A stretch of 64,000 nucleotides of DNA, from positions 1-64,000 of the forward strand of contig CALMMG010000001.1 of NCBI GenBank assembly GCA_937868185.1. The letters run 5' to 3'. The notes under the pieces are model-generated. The model worked only from the letters and a program-made list of their open reading frames with translations, was not told the origin of the DNA and did not search any database. This DNA is from an uncultured Pseudomonadota bacterium. Its GTDB lineage: Bacteria > Desulfobacterota > Desulfobulbia > Desulfobulbales > Desulfurivibrionaceae. Numbering within the stretch: position 1 is the stretch's first letter; each line of letters opens with the position of its first letter. Positions 31,956 through 41,672 of this stretch are shown one piece after another. A program made the position numbers and the translations under genes.

Positions 31956-34532
31956 TCACAACTCGAGACGATAATCCCCGGCTAAGAAACGGCGGGCAAG
32001 AATGGCCACCGTCTCATCGGAATCAAGGCGGGCATCGAGCTGCCGGGTATAACCGATCAATTGGCCGATTTGGTTGAGAATCTTCTCGATTTCCTCTCGA
32101 CTCAGGCCGGAGAGGCGGCCGACCAGTAAATCGCCCTTGGCCTTGAGGGCAAAGCCATATTCCCCCAGCACCTGGGCCATGAGCGAGATGCGGCGGGAAC
32201 GGTTGGTAATGGCGGCGGCTCCGCCCACAAAACGAAAATAGATATGGTTATTGCGCGGGGTATCGCTGCAATAGCAGTCCAGCATATTGAAGTGATACCC
32301 AAAGCGCAGGCTCATGTTCACATACTCCTTGCTGGCCAAGGCTACATTATAACCGGCCAGCCCATCCCCACCGCCGCCAAGATCCGCAGCCCTGGTCATC
32401 CCGGAAAGAAAATCAGCGCCGCGCAGGGCTGCCCCCTCATTCTGCCAAACCCCAGGAGAAAGCATGCCCGCAAGCACTGCCCGCAGCGGCACGGAAGCCA
32501 CCTGGGCAAACTCCGCCTCCTTTTTGCCTGTGCCGCTGCGCAAACCACCGCCCAGATCGATCACCAGGAGCTGAACCGGAATGGGTAGGGCCAGACGGTG
32601 CAAGGCGCTCTGCCCCCCAAAAAATCGACCCAGGCCACTCCCCTGCCGCTCGGCATTGGCAACCAGCGCCTGCACCGATTTTTCGTGCATGAAGCGGACG
32701 AGATCGTGCACGGTTTTGCATTTCTCCGGAGCAAATTCCTGTTCAAGGGAATTGACCAGGTTGAGCGGCGCGATATAGCGCATGATATATTTCTGCCGCC
32801 TAAACTCATAGAGTTCCCGGAGCTTGGCCCCGGTCTGCCGCTCCTCCCGGAGTAGACTCTGGACAATCCCTTCATAAACGACAAATTCACCGCTCTCCCC
32901 GGCTTGCAGGGTAATTTCCTGGCCATGCTTGAGGACGACGGTGGCTTGACCGGTGTTGACCACGGTGGGGATATTAAACTCGCGGCAGATGGAGGCCATG
33001 TGGCTGGTTGAGGCGCCGATATCGGTGATGATAGCGTGTAAAAAGGGAATGGCCTGCACAAAAATGGGGGAATCATGCCTGGCTACCAGCACACACCCCT
33101 TGGGTATCTTTTCGAGTTCATCAAGATGTTGCAAAAGAAAGACCTTTCCCGCCGTAGCGCCCCGCTGCACCACGACCCCTTGGTTGCGCAGTAACACAGG
33201 ATAACCTGTCGGCTCCGTCGGTTTGGGGCTTTGCGCCGTCTCCTCCGCCAATTCTTCCACCCGCAAGGCCCGAGCCTGGAGGATATAACACCGGCCAGCT
33301 TTATCAATGGCCCATTCGATATCCTGCGGGGTCTTGAAATGGACCTCAATGGCCTGGGCCTGTCGGGCAAGATCAAGAACCTCCGCCTCCTTGAGGCAGG
33401 CTATTTGCCGCCGATCCACCGGGGTTTCCAAGATCTCGATCCCTTCTTTGCCCCGGTTGACCACCATCTGCGCCTTGTTACCGATCCGATGCTCAACAAG
33501 CCGCGGCGTTTCGCCCTTAGCCACCGTGTAGAGATCGGCATCAATCAAGCCATCCACCACCCCCTTGCCCAATCCCCATGCGGCACTAATCGCCATCCTG
33601 GCCCGGTCCTTGCCCGAAGCAACGGTATAGATGACCCCGCTGGTTCTCGCCTCAATCATGGCTACGCAGCCCACCGCCATTCTCAGCTTCCCGAGTTCGT
33701 ATCCAAGCTGACGCTGGTAGGCGGTGGCGTTGACCTGAAAAAGACTGGCCACCACCTCTTTATAGGCGACCAGAACCGCCTCAATTCTGCAGGGCACATT
33801 GAGCACCGTCTCGAACTGACCAGCAAAGGAAAAGTCGCCGTCTTCCTCTTCGGCACTGCTACGGACCGCCAGGGTTGCACTCTCGCCCAACCGGGTCCGC
33901 ATCTTTTCCAGAGCGACGGTAAGCGAAGCCCTGAAATCATCAGGAAAATCCCCGGCAAGAATGGCGGCGCGCAATTCGGCCAGGTCGGTATCATCGGCTT
34001 TGGCCAATCCGACCAGCCGCTCTTCCAGGCCATTGTGGCACAAAAAAGCGGCAAAGGCGGCAGTGGTGAGGGCAAAGGCTTCAGGAACCCGCAGATGCAG
34101 GCTGTTGGCCATTTCGGCCAGATGATAGTTCTTGCCGCCTACATCTTCCGCTATATCCCACGTGATCTCCGGGTAAAAAACCAACAAAAGATTGGAAAGC
34201 GGTGCGGCGCTGGTCAGCATCCGCTGCACCAAGCCGTCTATGCGAGCCAGTGTTTTGTCGAGTTGCGGGTACTGGTGATCGGTGAGCTGATTGAAATTTC
34301 GGAGGGAATCAGAGATCGCCGTATGAAGATGGGCATAAGCCCCCTTAGTGTAATTGACATCAAAGAGATAGTCCCCACCGAGCTTTTCCCCCATCTCCGT
34401 CATGGCTTCCAGGGTACGATTGTTGCCGTCGAGCACCGCTTGGAAAGCGCGGAACCGCGCCGCCAGGTCGGACGCAGCAATACGGTCACGACCGAGAATC
34501 TCTTTGATTCTACGGAAAATATTTTTTTGCAT
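31956..34532 (-). CDS. PEP-synthase/PPDK-like protein paralog 1: N-terminal helical domain, ATP-grasp, phospho-His swivel, novel C-terminal domain
   Basis: GGKNYHLAEM, AVRSSAEEEDGDFSFAGQF, TPQDIEWAID, ASTSHMASICRE; C-terminal CKTVHDLVRFMHEKS and NHIYFRFVGG. Confidence 0.88.
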   Translation of the reverse strand: MQKNIFRRIKEILGRDRIAASDLAARFRAFQAVLDGNNRTLEAMTEMGEKLGGDYLFDVNYTKGAYAHLHTAISDSLRNFNQLTDHQYPQLDKTLARIDGLVQRMLTSAAPLSNLLLVFYPEITWDIAEDVGGKNYHLAEMANSLHLRVPEAFALTTAAFAAFLCHNGLEERLVGLAKADDTDLAELRAAILAGDFPDDFRASLTVALEKMRTRLGESATLAVRSSAEEEDGDFSFAGQFETVLNVPCRIEAVLVAYKEVVASLFQVNATAYQRQLGYELGKLRMAVGCVAMIEARTSGVIYTVASGKDRARMAISAAWGLGKGVVDGLIDADLYTVAKGETPRLVEHRIGNKAQMVVNRGKEGIEILETPVDRRQIACLKEAEVLDLARQAQAIEVHFKTPQDIEWAIDKAGRCYILQARALRVEELAEETAQSPKPTEPTGYPVLLRNQGVVVQRGATAGKVFLLQHLDELEKIPKGCVLVARHDSPIFVQAIPFLHAIITDIGASTSHMASICREFNIPTVVNTGQATVVLKHGQEITLQAGESGEFVVYEGIVQSLLREERQTGAKLRELYEFRRQKYIMRYIAPLNLVNSLEQEFAPEKCKTVHDLVRFMHEKSVQALVANAERQGSGLGRFFGGQSALHRLALPIPVQLLVIDLGGGLRSGTGKKEAEFAQVASVPLRAVLAGMLSPGVWQNEGAALRGADFLSGMTRAADLGGGGDGLAGYNVALASKEYVNMSLRFGYHFNMLDCYCSDTPRNNHIYFRFVGGAAAITNRSRRISLMAQVLGEYGFALKAKGDLLVGRLSGLSREEIEKILNQIGQLIGYTRQLDARLDSDETVAILARRFLAGDYRLEL

Positions 34533-34568
34533 TATAAGCGATTCCGCAGGAGGATTACCCTGCCGGGA

Positions 34569-34937
34569 TCATGCCTCCCCCAGAGCCCTTTTAACAGAGG
34601 TCTTCAATTCCTTGATCTTGACCGGCTTGGGGAAAAAATCGTGGACATCGTCCCGCAACGCCTCGATGGCCACATCCAGGTTGGCAAAGGCGGTGATCAT
34701 GATCACCTTGATCCCGGGATACAGCTTCTTGACCGTGCGCAGCACTTCAAGGCCATCAATCCCCTTCATCTTCATGTCGGTTACCACCACATCGAACCGC
34801 TTTTCCTGCAGCCGCGCCAAAGCAGACTCCCCGTCGAGAAAGGTTTCCACTTCATAACCATCCTGCTCGAAGGAGAGTTTTGCCATATCCCCCACGATCT
34901 TCTCATCATCAATGAACATAATGCTATGCTTCGTCAT
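34569..34937 (-). CDS. Stand-alone response regulator receiver
   Basis: IMFIDDEKIVGDMAK, VVTDMKMKGIDGLEVL, no output domain. Confidence 0.93.
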   Translation of the reverse strand: MTKHSIMFIDDEKIVGDMAKLSFEQDGYEVETFLDGESALARLQEKRFDVVVTDMKMKGIDGLEVLRTVKKLYPGIKVIMITAFANLDVAIEALRDDVHDFFPKPVKIKELKTSVKRALGEA

Positions 34938-36345
34938 CCATACACCTCTTTAACTTTTTGCAACTGGGCAAGGTTATAATAAAAGTTGTGCCAATTCCTA
35001 TCTGACTTGTCACCCGGATGTTTCCCTGGTGGTTTTTTATAATCCCGTAGCTGACCCACAGGCCGAGACCGGTGCCGCTCTCCCCTTTGGTGGTAAAAAA
35101 CGGATCAAAGATGTGGTCGAGAAATTCCGGGGCAATACCCTTGCCCTTATCACCGATCTCGATCTCGATCTCGTCCTTATCGGGTACATAGCGGGAACCA
35201 ATCCGCAGCTCGCCGCCCTTGTCCATGGCCTGAATGGCGTTGGTGGCCATATTAACCAGCACCTGTTGAATCTGGTGCTCGTCGATATAAATATCCGGCA
35301 GATCCTCGGCCAGGGTGAGCTTGATTTTGATGTTGGAGATGTCGAGCATATTTTTTACCAAGGCCAGGATCTTCTGGATAACCTGGTTAGTGTCCGCCCT
35401 GGCCAGATGCTGCTCCTTGGGCTTGGCATAGTCAAGCAGGTTATGGATGATAACCCGCAACCGCTCGGTTTCCTCATCAACCCGCTCCATGAAACTGATC
35501 CGATCCTCCTTGCCGAGCCCATCATACACCTCGGCGTAGGTCTGGGCGAGCATGGAGATATTATTGAGGGGGTTATTGAGTTCATGGGCCACGCCTGCCA
35601 CCAACACCCCAATGGAGGCAAGCCGTTTGGACTGGACAATCTCTTTTTCCCGCCTCTGCAGTTCCTCGGCCATGGAGTTAATGGCGCTGATCACCGCGCC
35701 AATTTCGTCATTTGAGGGTTTCGCCTCGATCTTCCGGTAGTTGCCCTCGGAAATGGCGCGGGTAAGGTTGACCACTTTACGCAACGACTGGCCGATATTG
35801 CGAACAATGAGATTGCTGAAGAGAAAGGCGAAAAGCACCACCGCCCAAAAAGAATAGAGCAGGATGTTCTTGGAACGAACAATGATCGCGCCGATCCGGT
35901 CACTCTCAAGGGCGGTGATATCTTCGGAAAAAGTTTTCAGGCTCTGGCCCACCTCCCGCAGCTTTTTCTGTACCGTAGCATCCCGGTGCTTGGTATTGTT
36001 GATCGAATCAACCAGCTGCGCATAGGTATGGAGATGGCCTTGAAGGGTTGTGTACTTCTCGGAACCCACGGCCCGGATGATGTCAGGGCGAACCTGCAGC
36101 AGGGTTTCACTGGTCTGATTGATCCTGGTCCTGATGTTGTCCAGGGCGCTATCATCGCCATAGAGGAAATAATTTTTTTCCGCCAGCCGCATCTCAAGAA
36201 AATTGGCATTGAGCCCCTCGGCAATCACGGTAAAGCGAAACTTGGTTAGAATCTCATTGAGGTTTTGCAAGGCGAACATGCCGATCAGGACAATGAGCAC
36301 AATATGGACCGCATTGGAGAGATAGATTTTGTGTTCGATTTTCAT
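34924..36345 (-). CDS. Membrane histidine kinase with helical periplasmic sensor and HAMP
   Basis: [17 protein letters not shown] sensor, [19 protein letters not shown]-box, [38 protein letters not shown]. Confidence 0.95.
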   Translation of the reverse strand: MKIEHKIYLSNAVHIVLIVLIGMFALQNLNEILTKFRFTVIAEGLNANFLEMRLAEKNYFLYGDDSALDNIRTRINQTSETLLQVRPDIIRAVGSEKYTTLQGHLHTYAQLVDSINNTKHRDATVQKKLREVGQSLKTFSEDITALESDRIGAIIVRSKNILLYSFWAVVLFAFLFSNLIVRNIGQSLRKVVNLTRAISEGNYRKIEAKPSNDEIGAVISAINSMAEELQRREKEIVQSKRLASIGVLVAGVAHELNNPLNNISMLAQTYAEVYDGLGKEDRISFMERVDEETERLRVIIHNLLDYAKPKEQHLARADTNQVIQKILALVKNMLDISNIKIKLTLAEDLPDIYIDEHQIQQVLVNMATNAIQAMDKGGELRIGSRYVPDKDEIEIEIGDKGKGIAPEFLDHIFDPFFTTKGESGTGLGLWVSYGIIKNHQGNIRVTSQIGIGTTFIITLPSCKKLKRCMDDEA

Positions 36346-37568
36346 CCGATTTTCCCTCCCGCCAGCCCGGCGCTCCGGGTTTTAGGCAGTTCTGCCTGCT
36401 CCTTGCGAACCGGCAGATACCAAAGTCCGCCGTCAATGATCATCAACAACCCTGCCACAATCAACATCCCGTCAAAAAGGGTGCTGAACCCAAAGCCAAA
36501 GTAACCAATCAGGCCGATACCTATACTCACAAAGGAAACACCAGTGCGGATAAAGGCAAGACCGGTGCGGGCCCGCGAGTAAATGGTCCGATAGCAGCCG
36601 GCGATGGTGCGCTGGGCCGCGAGCACGTTCCGCTCTCGGGCAAGGTGAGTGCGCTCCCGACTGGCTGGGGAGGGATAAAGAATGGTGCAGTAGTTCCCGA
36701 GCAGATCGCCAAGCCGAGCCAGCATGGTCTCCTTGGTTTTCTTTTCCATCCCAGCCTGCTCCAAGCTCTGATAGTTTTCAAGAAAGCTCAGGGTGGCGGC
36801 TGTCACCTCAACCAGGGTTTGATGCTGCGGCGGCGTCATCCGTGAGCGCCGCACCCGGAGGTAGGTAGGGAGAGCGCCAAAAAGAAGAAACAGACCGAGG
36901 GCCAAGATGCCATAGGCCAGAGAAGGATGGGCGGCAAACCGTTTGCTGTCCAAGAGTGTCCGGGAAATGGCGCCAAGGCCGAGCCCTGTCCGAGCAAAGG
37001 CTAGGGCGGTGCGAGCTCGGGCCATATCGGTGCGGTAACAGGCCAGCCGGGTTCGCCATTGGGCCATGGTATTGCGCCACAAGGCCAGACCGGTCCGCTC
37101 AGTGCCAATCAGGCATCCCACCTTATCATGGAGAAAATCCTGGATAAACCAAGAGATCTCATCGGGCAGGGCCACCCGAAACTCATAGCGTCCCGGGCCC
37201 AAAATGCTCTCCACCTCCGCCCGCATGGCGGAGTCCGATGGATCGCGGGCCGCGATCACCACGGTGCCATCATCGTCCTTAATCACCGGGAACCAGCCGC
37301 TTTGCGCCAACTTATTGCCCTGCAAACCGGTGAGCAATTCGGGCGGGATGGGCAACCGCTCATCATATTCGATAACTTCGCACTGGTAATAGGCGCTCAA
37401 GGCCACCAGCAGCGTCTCCCGAGGCACGCCGTACTCGGCCTGCAGAATCCGAGCCAGCGGTATCCCTCGCAGCACAGCGGCTTGGGCCGCATCGGCAAGC
37501 AACTCAGGCCCGAGCCTGTCGATCCCGGTAAAGGGCGACATCAGAGTCTCTGTCTCAACCTTGGTCAT
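36342..37568 (-). CDS. Membrane protein A: T2SSE_N/MshEN-like N-terminus plus two (RTxxAxx)6 heptad/TM modules (DUF202-like)
   Basis: Two 42-residue heptad blocks each followed by TM segments; likely start MTKVETETL at 37568 (ORF opens 37610). Confidence 0.8.
   Translation of the reverse strand: MTKVETETLMSPFTGIDRLGPELLADAAQAAVLRGIPLARILQAEYGVPRETLLVALSAYYQCEVIEYDERLPIPPELLTGLQGNKLAQSGWFPVIKDDDGTVVIAARDPSDSAMRAEVESILGPGRYEFRVALPDEISWFIQDFLHDKVGCLIGTERTGLALWRNTMAQWRTRLACYRTDMARARTALAFARTGLGLGAISRTLLDSKRFAAHPSLAYGILALGLFLLFGALPTYLRVRRSRMTPPQHQTLVEVTAATLSFLENYQSLEQAGMEKKTKETMLARLGDLLGNYCTILYPSPASRERTHLARERNVLAAQRTIAGCYRTIYSRARTGLAFIRTGVSFVSIGIGLIGYFGFGFSTLFDGMLIVAGLLMIIDGGLWYLPVRKEQAELPKTRSAGLAGGKIG
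36528..36653 (-). repeat. Heptad block A2: RTHLARE RNVLAAQ RTIAGCY RTIYSRA RTGLAFI RTGVSFV (21-bp period coding repeat)
   Basis: Read directly from translation. Confidence 0.9.
36972..37097 (-). repeat. Heptad block A1: RTGLALW RNTMAQW RTRLACY RTDMARA RTALAFA RTGLGLG
   Basis: Read directly from translation. Confidence 0.9.
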
Positions 37569-39084
37569 TGCTGAACACCACTTTCTGCCAAAATCTGGCT
37601 GGCACGCCATAATCGGGGATGGGAATCTCTATCTCGCCGTAACAGTAGGGGAACTGCCGGCGCATCTTCTCCGCCGGAATACTCCAAGCAAAGCCATCCG
37701 CCACCAAAAAAATACCAAACGTCATCATCGAATAACTGAACATGTTCCAGCTGAGGCCGCCCCCGTTGTCAAAGAAAAGCAGGAAGACAGCGCCGATCAG
37801 AAAAAGGCTCAAGCCGGTGCGGATAAAGGCAAAACCAGTCCGGGACCTGGCCATCACCGTCCGCAACCGGGCCATGACGTTACGCCGCTCGGCCAGAACC
37901 GTACGCTCCAAGGCAACACCAGTGGTGGCCCAAATGCCCGGCACATGAGAGCTACGAACAGGCAAGGTCATAGGATTCCTGCCCGGTCCGGGCAAGGCAT
38001 AGCTGTGGGGGAAGTAATAATCCCAGATGGTGGACATCCTCGTCTTTTCCCGTACCGAAGCCAGCCCCTCCACCCCTGCCCTCCGACCACGGAAATACCA
38101 GAAAAATCCCTCCAGGGCCATAAGGGCACCGACCCCAATGAGGCCGAGGTCTAAGGCGACCCAGCGGCTGGCATGAAACTGGCGCAGCAGACCGAGGCCG
38201 AGACTAACAAAGGCAAAACCCGTCCGGGTAAAAGCCAGACCGGTACGGGCCTTGGCCATTCTGGTCCTGAAACAGGCGAGCACCGTGCGTTCCTCAGCCA
38301 TATCGGTCCGGTCGCTGGCCAGATAACGCCGACGCATCACCGGCGACATGCTGGCCCACTCTGCCCGCAGTTGGGCCGCACCAGAAACAACACCACTGCG
38401 TCGGAATTCCGGGGCAATTTCCTCGTTATAGGCCTCAAGTACGCTGGTCCCGCCGGTGGCGCGTGTATCGACACAGGAAGGCAGGGTTGCGTAAATCGCC
38501 CGGGCCGGGAGATACCATTTGAGACCGTCATAGACCATGATCATGCCGCTGAACAGGAGGGGAACCTCCAGAAGCAGGTAATAACCACCGCCGACCAGTC
38601 GAAGAAAAAGCAGGGCAATGGTGATAAAGGAAAGCCCGGTCCGGATGAAGGCCAGTCCGGTGCGGCTCTTGGCCAGCAGAGTCCGGTAATGGGCGAAAAG
38701 GGAGCGCCAGCCAGCCAGATAGGTACGGACCTTGGCCAAAGGGGTCCGCCCGGCAGTGGCAGGAAAGCCCGGATTAAGATCCCGGTTGTGCTCAATGATC
38801 CGGATGAGGTCGGCCGGTAAAGTGACCTGGAACTCAATCTCCCCCACCCCCAGAGTTTCGCGGACCTTGGTGGCCAAGTCTGGACTGGGCGCAGTGGCGA
38901 TCACCGTCGCCCGTCCATCAATAACCGCCCGCGGAAACCAGCCCTCCGCCAAGAGTTGCTCCATATCCAATCGCCACAGCAGAAACTGAGGCCCGGTCAC
39001 CGACTCTTGATACTCGACCCACGGACAACCATACTGCTCAGCAAGCGCAATCAACCTGTGCAATTTTTCAAGACCTGTATTCAT
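37555..39084 (-). CDS. Membrane protein B: T2SSE_N-like N-terminus plus three (RTxxAxx)6 heptad/TM modules (DUF202-like)
   Basis: Three 42-residue heptad blocks each followed by TM hairpin and aromatic ...GxxWYLPA-type border. Confidence 0.8.
   Translation of the reverse strand: MNTGLEKLHRLIALAEQYGCPWVEYQESVTGPQFLLWRLDMEQLLAEGWFPRAVIDGRATVIATAPSPDLATKVRETLGVGEIEFQVTLPADLIRIIEHNRDLNPGFPATAGRTPLAKVRTYLAGWRSLFAHYRTLLAKSRTGLAFIRTGLSFITIALLFLRLVGGGYYLLLEVPLLFSGMIMVYDGLKWYLPARAIYATLPSCVDTRATGGTSVLEAYNEEIAPEFRRSGVVSGAAQLRAEWASMSPVMRRRYLASDRTDMAEERTVLACFRTRMAKARTGLAFTRTGFAFVSLGLGLLRQFHASRWVALDLGLIGVGALMALEGFFWYFRGRRAGVEGLASVREKTRMSTIWDYYFPHSYALPGPGRNPMTLPVRSSHVPGIWATTGVALERTVLAERRNVMARLRTVMARSRTGFAFIRTGLSLFLIGAVFLLFFDNGGGLSWNMFSYSMMTFGIFLVADGFAWSIPAEKMRRQFPYCYGEIEIPIPDYGVPARFWQKVVFSNDQG
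37801..37926 (-). repeat. Heptad block B3: TTGVALE RTVLAER RNVMARL RTVMARS RTGFAFI RTGLSLF
   Basis: Read directly from translation; first unit degenerate. Confidence 0.85.
38206..38331 (-). repeat. Heptad block B2: RRYLASD RTDMAEE RTVLACF RTRMAKA RTGLAFT RTGFAFV
   Basis: Read directly from translation. Confidence 0.9.
38623..38748 (-). repeat. Heptad block B1: RTPLAKV RTYLAGW RSLFAHY RTLLAKS RTGLAFI RTGLSFI
   Basis: Read directly from translation. Confidence 0.9.
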
Positions 39085-41666
39085 TCGGTTTTCGTCTCCA
39101 GGCGGCTCAAGGCATAATCGCCATCCAGAAAGGCCTGGGCAATTACGGGGATCATCTCGTCAGTGACCATGGCTGCATCCAATAGCCGGGTAAAGCCCAG
39201 GATCCTGCCCACCACCACCAGTTTCTCCTCAATGGCTGCCCTGGCTGCCCCTTGGAGCGAAGCATTGACCAGATCATCTTTAACATCGACAAGAAATCCA
39301 TAATGCTCAAAGATCTCCCCAATGCACAAGGCCCGCCGCTGCCGCCGAGTAAGATTGGTGCCTCCGCCCTTGAAGCGGAACCGGATATGATTGCTCCGCG
39401 CCTCCGGGGAGCAAACCGTGTCGATCATGATAAAATGAAAATCCATGCGTGCATTCATATTGCAATAATCCCGGCTGACCATGCAATAGTTGGGCATACC
39501 GATGGGCCGTTCCGATTTCTGGTCGGTAAGAAAGGAGGACATCACCGAACCCATGGGCGTCCCGCCCGGCGGCGGTCCCCAGTGCAGGCCTGGGGTGGTG
39601 ATGCCGCGCCACAGGGCCTGAAAGGGACGGGAGATGACCATCTCCGGAGGGATTCTTCTTTTTTTCGATCCAGTCAAGGCCAGCCCCCCTCCCATGTCGA
39701 TGACGCTGACAAAAAAAGGGACCGGCGAGTCAATGGCATGCACCGCGCTCAGGTTCCCCTCCAAAACCTCGTCACCGGCCTCAAACATGGAGAGCACCGC
39801 CTTTTCATGGACAAAGCGGACGATATCGTGGAGTGACTTGCATTCCATGATAGAAAAGGTCGGCCCATAGGCATCGGTAAGATGCAGGGCCGTGATCAGC
39901 TCCCGAAGTTCCTGGTAGAGGGGGGGGAGACTCGTAGCCACGGACTGGGTCACTGGCGGACCTTTTTGCCAGGCCTCCAAAGCCGCGCTAATTTCCTCGG
40001 CGGTGGCCGCGTACACCCGGCCATGGCTGCCGTCCACCGTAAGCCACTGCCCCGGGCGCAACTTGTTCCCCGCATCCGCCAAGCCGCAAATCAAAGGGGT
40101 TCCCTGTTCGCGGGCCACACAGGCCAGGTGGTCGGCCGGGCTGCCGAGATTCACCAGCACCGCAGCCACCATCCCCAAGAGGTTTGCCGCATCGACAAAA
40201 CTCTGGGGCATAACCAGCACCACCGGCTCTTGCGGAAGCGTTTCCAGATCCCGGCGATTTTTTACCAGAAGCACCCGGCCGGTGGCCCGCCCCCCCGAAG
40301 CCATGCTCCCTTGGGCAAGGGGCGGAGTTTTACCCTGCCATTCCTCCCCGCCCTGCACCCCCATGGTGGTAAGGGGCCTGACCTGGAGCAGAATCGCCTG
40401 TCCATCCTTATCCACAGCCCATTCAATGTCCTGCGGCATCCCCTCCTCTTCTTCCAGGGCCTTGCCCCAGTCGGCGAGAATCCGCAACTCTTCCTCGTTG
40501 AGCACCGGCTTTTGCCGGTCCTCCGGGGCAAGATCCTGCCAGTGCACCCCGCCTTCGGCATCGCTAACCAGAAACTTCTCCTTGTCGGCGATACTGGAGC
40601 GCTGCCAGTTCACAGCACCGTTGCGTCCGACCAGATAGATATCCGTTGCAGCACTGCCTGAAACCGCAGCCTCGCCAAGGCCCGGCACGGCGCTGACCAA
40701 CATCATGCCGCTTTCCGGCTCCTGTGGGGAACGGGTGAGCAAGATGCCGGCGGCGCGGGCATCCACCATCTCAAGACAGAGCACGGCCATCTCAAAACTT
40801 AAGGGATCAAGACCGGCGTGCAGCCGGTAGGCAAGGCTGCGCACGTTGAAATTGCTGGCCACTACCTCGGTGAAAGCCTTAAGAAACTGAGCTTCGTCCC
40901 GAACATTGAGTACCGAGCTGAACTGTCCGGCAAAGGAATGACGTTCACCATCCTCGCTGATACTGCTGCTCCGGACAGCCAACGCCTTACCACCTTGAAA
41001 AAAAGGCCGGGCATGGGCGAGAATCTCCTCAGCAAGGGTCGGGGGGAGCGGGGCATTCCGAATGAGTTCCTGCACCTGGTGCGCCGTTTCCGGGGGGATA
41101 GCCTTATCGGTCCCGGCCCCGTGTACCGCCAAAAGATGGACCAGCTGCAAGGAGAGTCCTTGGTGCTCCAAAAAGAAACGACAACCGGCCAGGGTCACCA
41201 CAAAACCGTCAGGAACCCGGAACCCTTTTTTCTTGAGCTCGGCCAGGGCTGCAGCCTTGTTGCCGGTCAGAGCCCGGTGTTCTGGCGCCAGCACGGCAAA
41301 AGACAAAGAAAAAGGAACCGCTTCAGGATGGGAAAGAGGCCCGAGCTTTTTCCGGATAGTACCGGCCAGGGCATACTGCACGCCCCGAAGCGGGCGGTAT
41401 CGCCCCACGGCCAGATGCTCCAAACGGGCCACCATCTCCTCGGTTTCCTCGATCAGCTTTTCCGTAAGCCGGGCCAGGCCTGACTGATCCCCCTGCAGGC
41501 GAAGGTGGATGCCGATCTCGGTGAGGCGGTCAACCGCACGGTTGTTGCTGGCTAGCAAGGAGCGAAATATTTGATAACGGGCGGTGAGGAGATCGTGCAC
41601 CTCAGCCTGCCGCTGTTTCCGATTTGCCTGCAATCTGGCGTTCTGTTTTTTAAACCAGCGCAACAT
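39081..41666 (-). CDS. PEP-synthase/PPDK-like protein paralog 2
   Basis: GNKAAALAELKKKGFRVPDGFVVT, AVRSSSISEDGERHSFAGQF, MPQDIEWAVD, SPADHLACVARE; C-terminal CKSLHDIVRFVHEKA, NHIRFRFKGG. Confidence 0.87.
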   Translation of the reverse strand: MLRWFKKQNARLQANRKQRQAEVHDLLTARYQIFRSLLASNNRAVDRLTEIGIHLRLQGDQSGLARLTEKLIEETEEMVARLEHLAVGRYRPLRGVQYALAGTIRKKLGPLSHPEAVPFSLSFAVLAPEHRALTGNKAAALAELKKKGFRVPDGFVVTLAGCRFFLEHQGLSLQLVHLLAVHGAGTDKAIPPETAHQVQELIRNAPLPPTLAEEILAHARPFFQGGKALAVRSSSISEDGERHSFAGQFSSVLNVRDEAQFLKAFTEVVASNFNVRSLAYRLHAGLDPLSFEMAVLCLEMVDARAAGILLTRSPQEPESGMMLVSAVPGLGEAAVSGSAATDIYLVGRNGAVNWQRSSIADKEKFLVSDAEGGVHWQDLAPEDRQKPVLNEEELRILADWGKALEEEEGMPQDIEWAVDKDGQAILLQVRPLTTMGVQGGEEWQGKTPPLAQGSMASGGRATGRVLLVKNRRDLETLPQEPVVLVMPQSFVDAANLLGMVAAVLVNLGSPADHLACVAREQGTPLICGLADAGNKLRPGQWLTVDGSHGRVYAATAEEISAALEAWQKGPPVTQSVATSLPPLYQELRELITALHLTDAYGPTFSIMECKSLHDIVRFVHEKAVLSMFEAGDEVLEGNLSAVHAIDSPVPFFVSVIDMGGGLALTGSKKRRIPPEMVISRPFQALWRGITTPGLHWGPPPGGTPMGSVMSSFLTDQKSERPIGMPNYCMVSRDYCNMNARMDFHFIMIDTVCSPEARSNHIRFRFKGGGTNLTRRQRRALCIGEIFEHYGFLVDVKDDLVNASLQGAARAAIEEKLVVVGRILGFTRLLDAAMVTDEMIPVIAQAFLDGDYALSRLETKTE

Positions 41667-41672
41667 CGAAAC

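Noticed and set aside
33231-34979. 582-aa + strand ORF opposite PEPS-like paralog 1
   Set aside because: Antisense shadow ORF of a clear conserved CDS; composition lacks recognisable domains
36972-38748. 21-bp periodic DNA resembling a repeat array/CRISPR
   Set aside because: Period reflects protein-coding heptads with codon variation; no identical repeats or spacers and no cas genes
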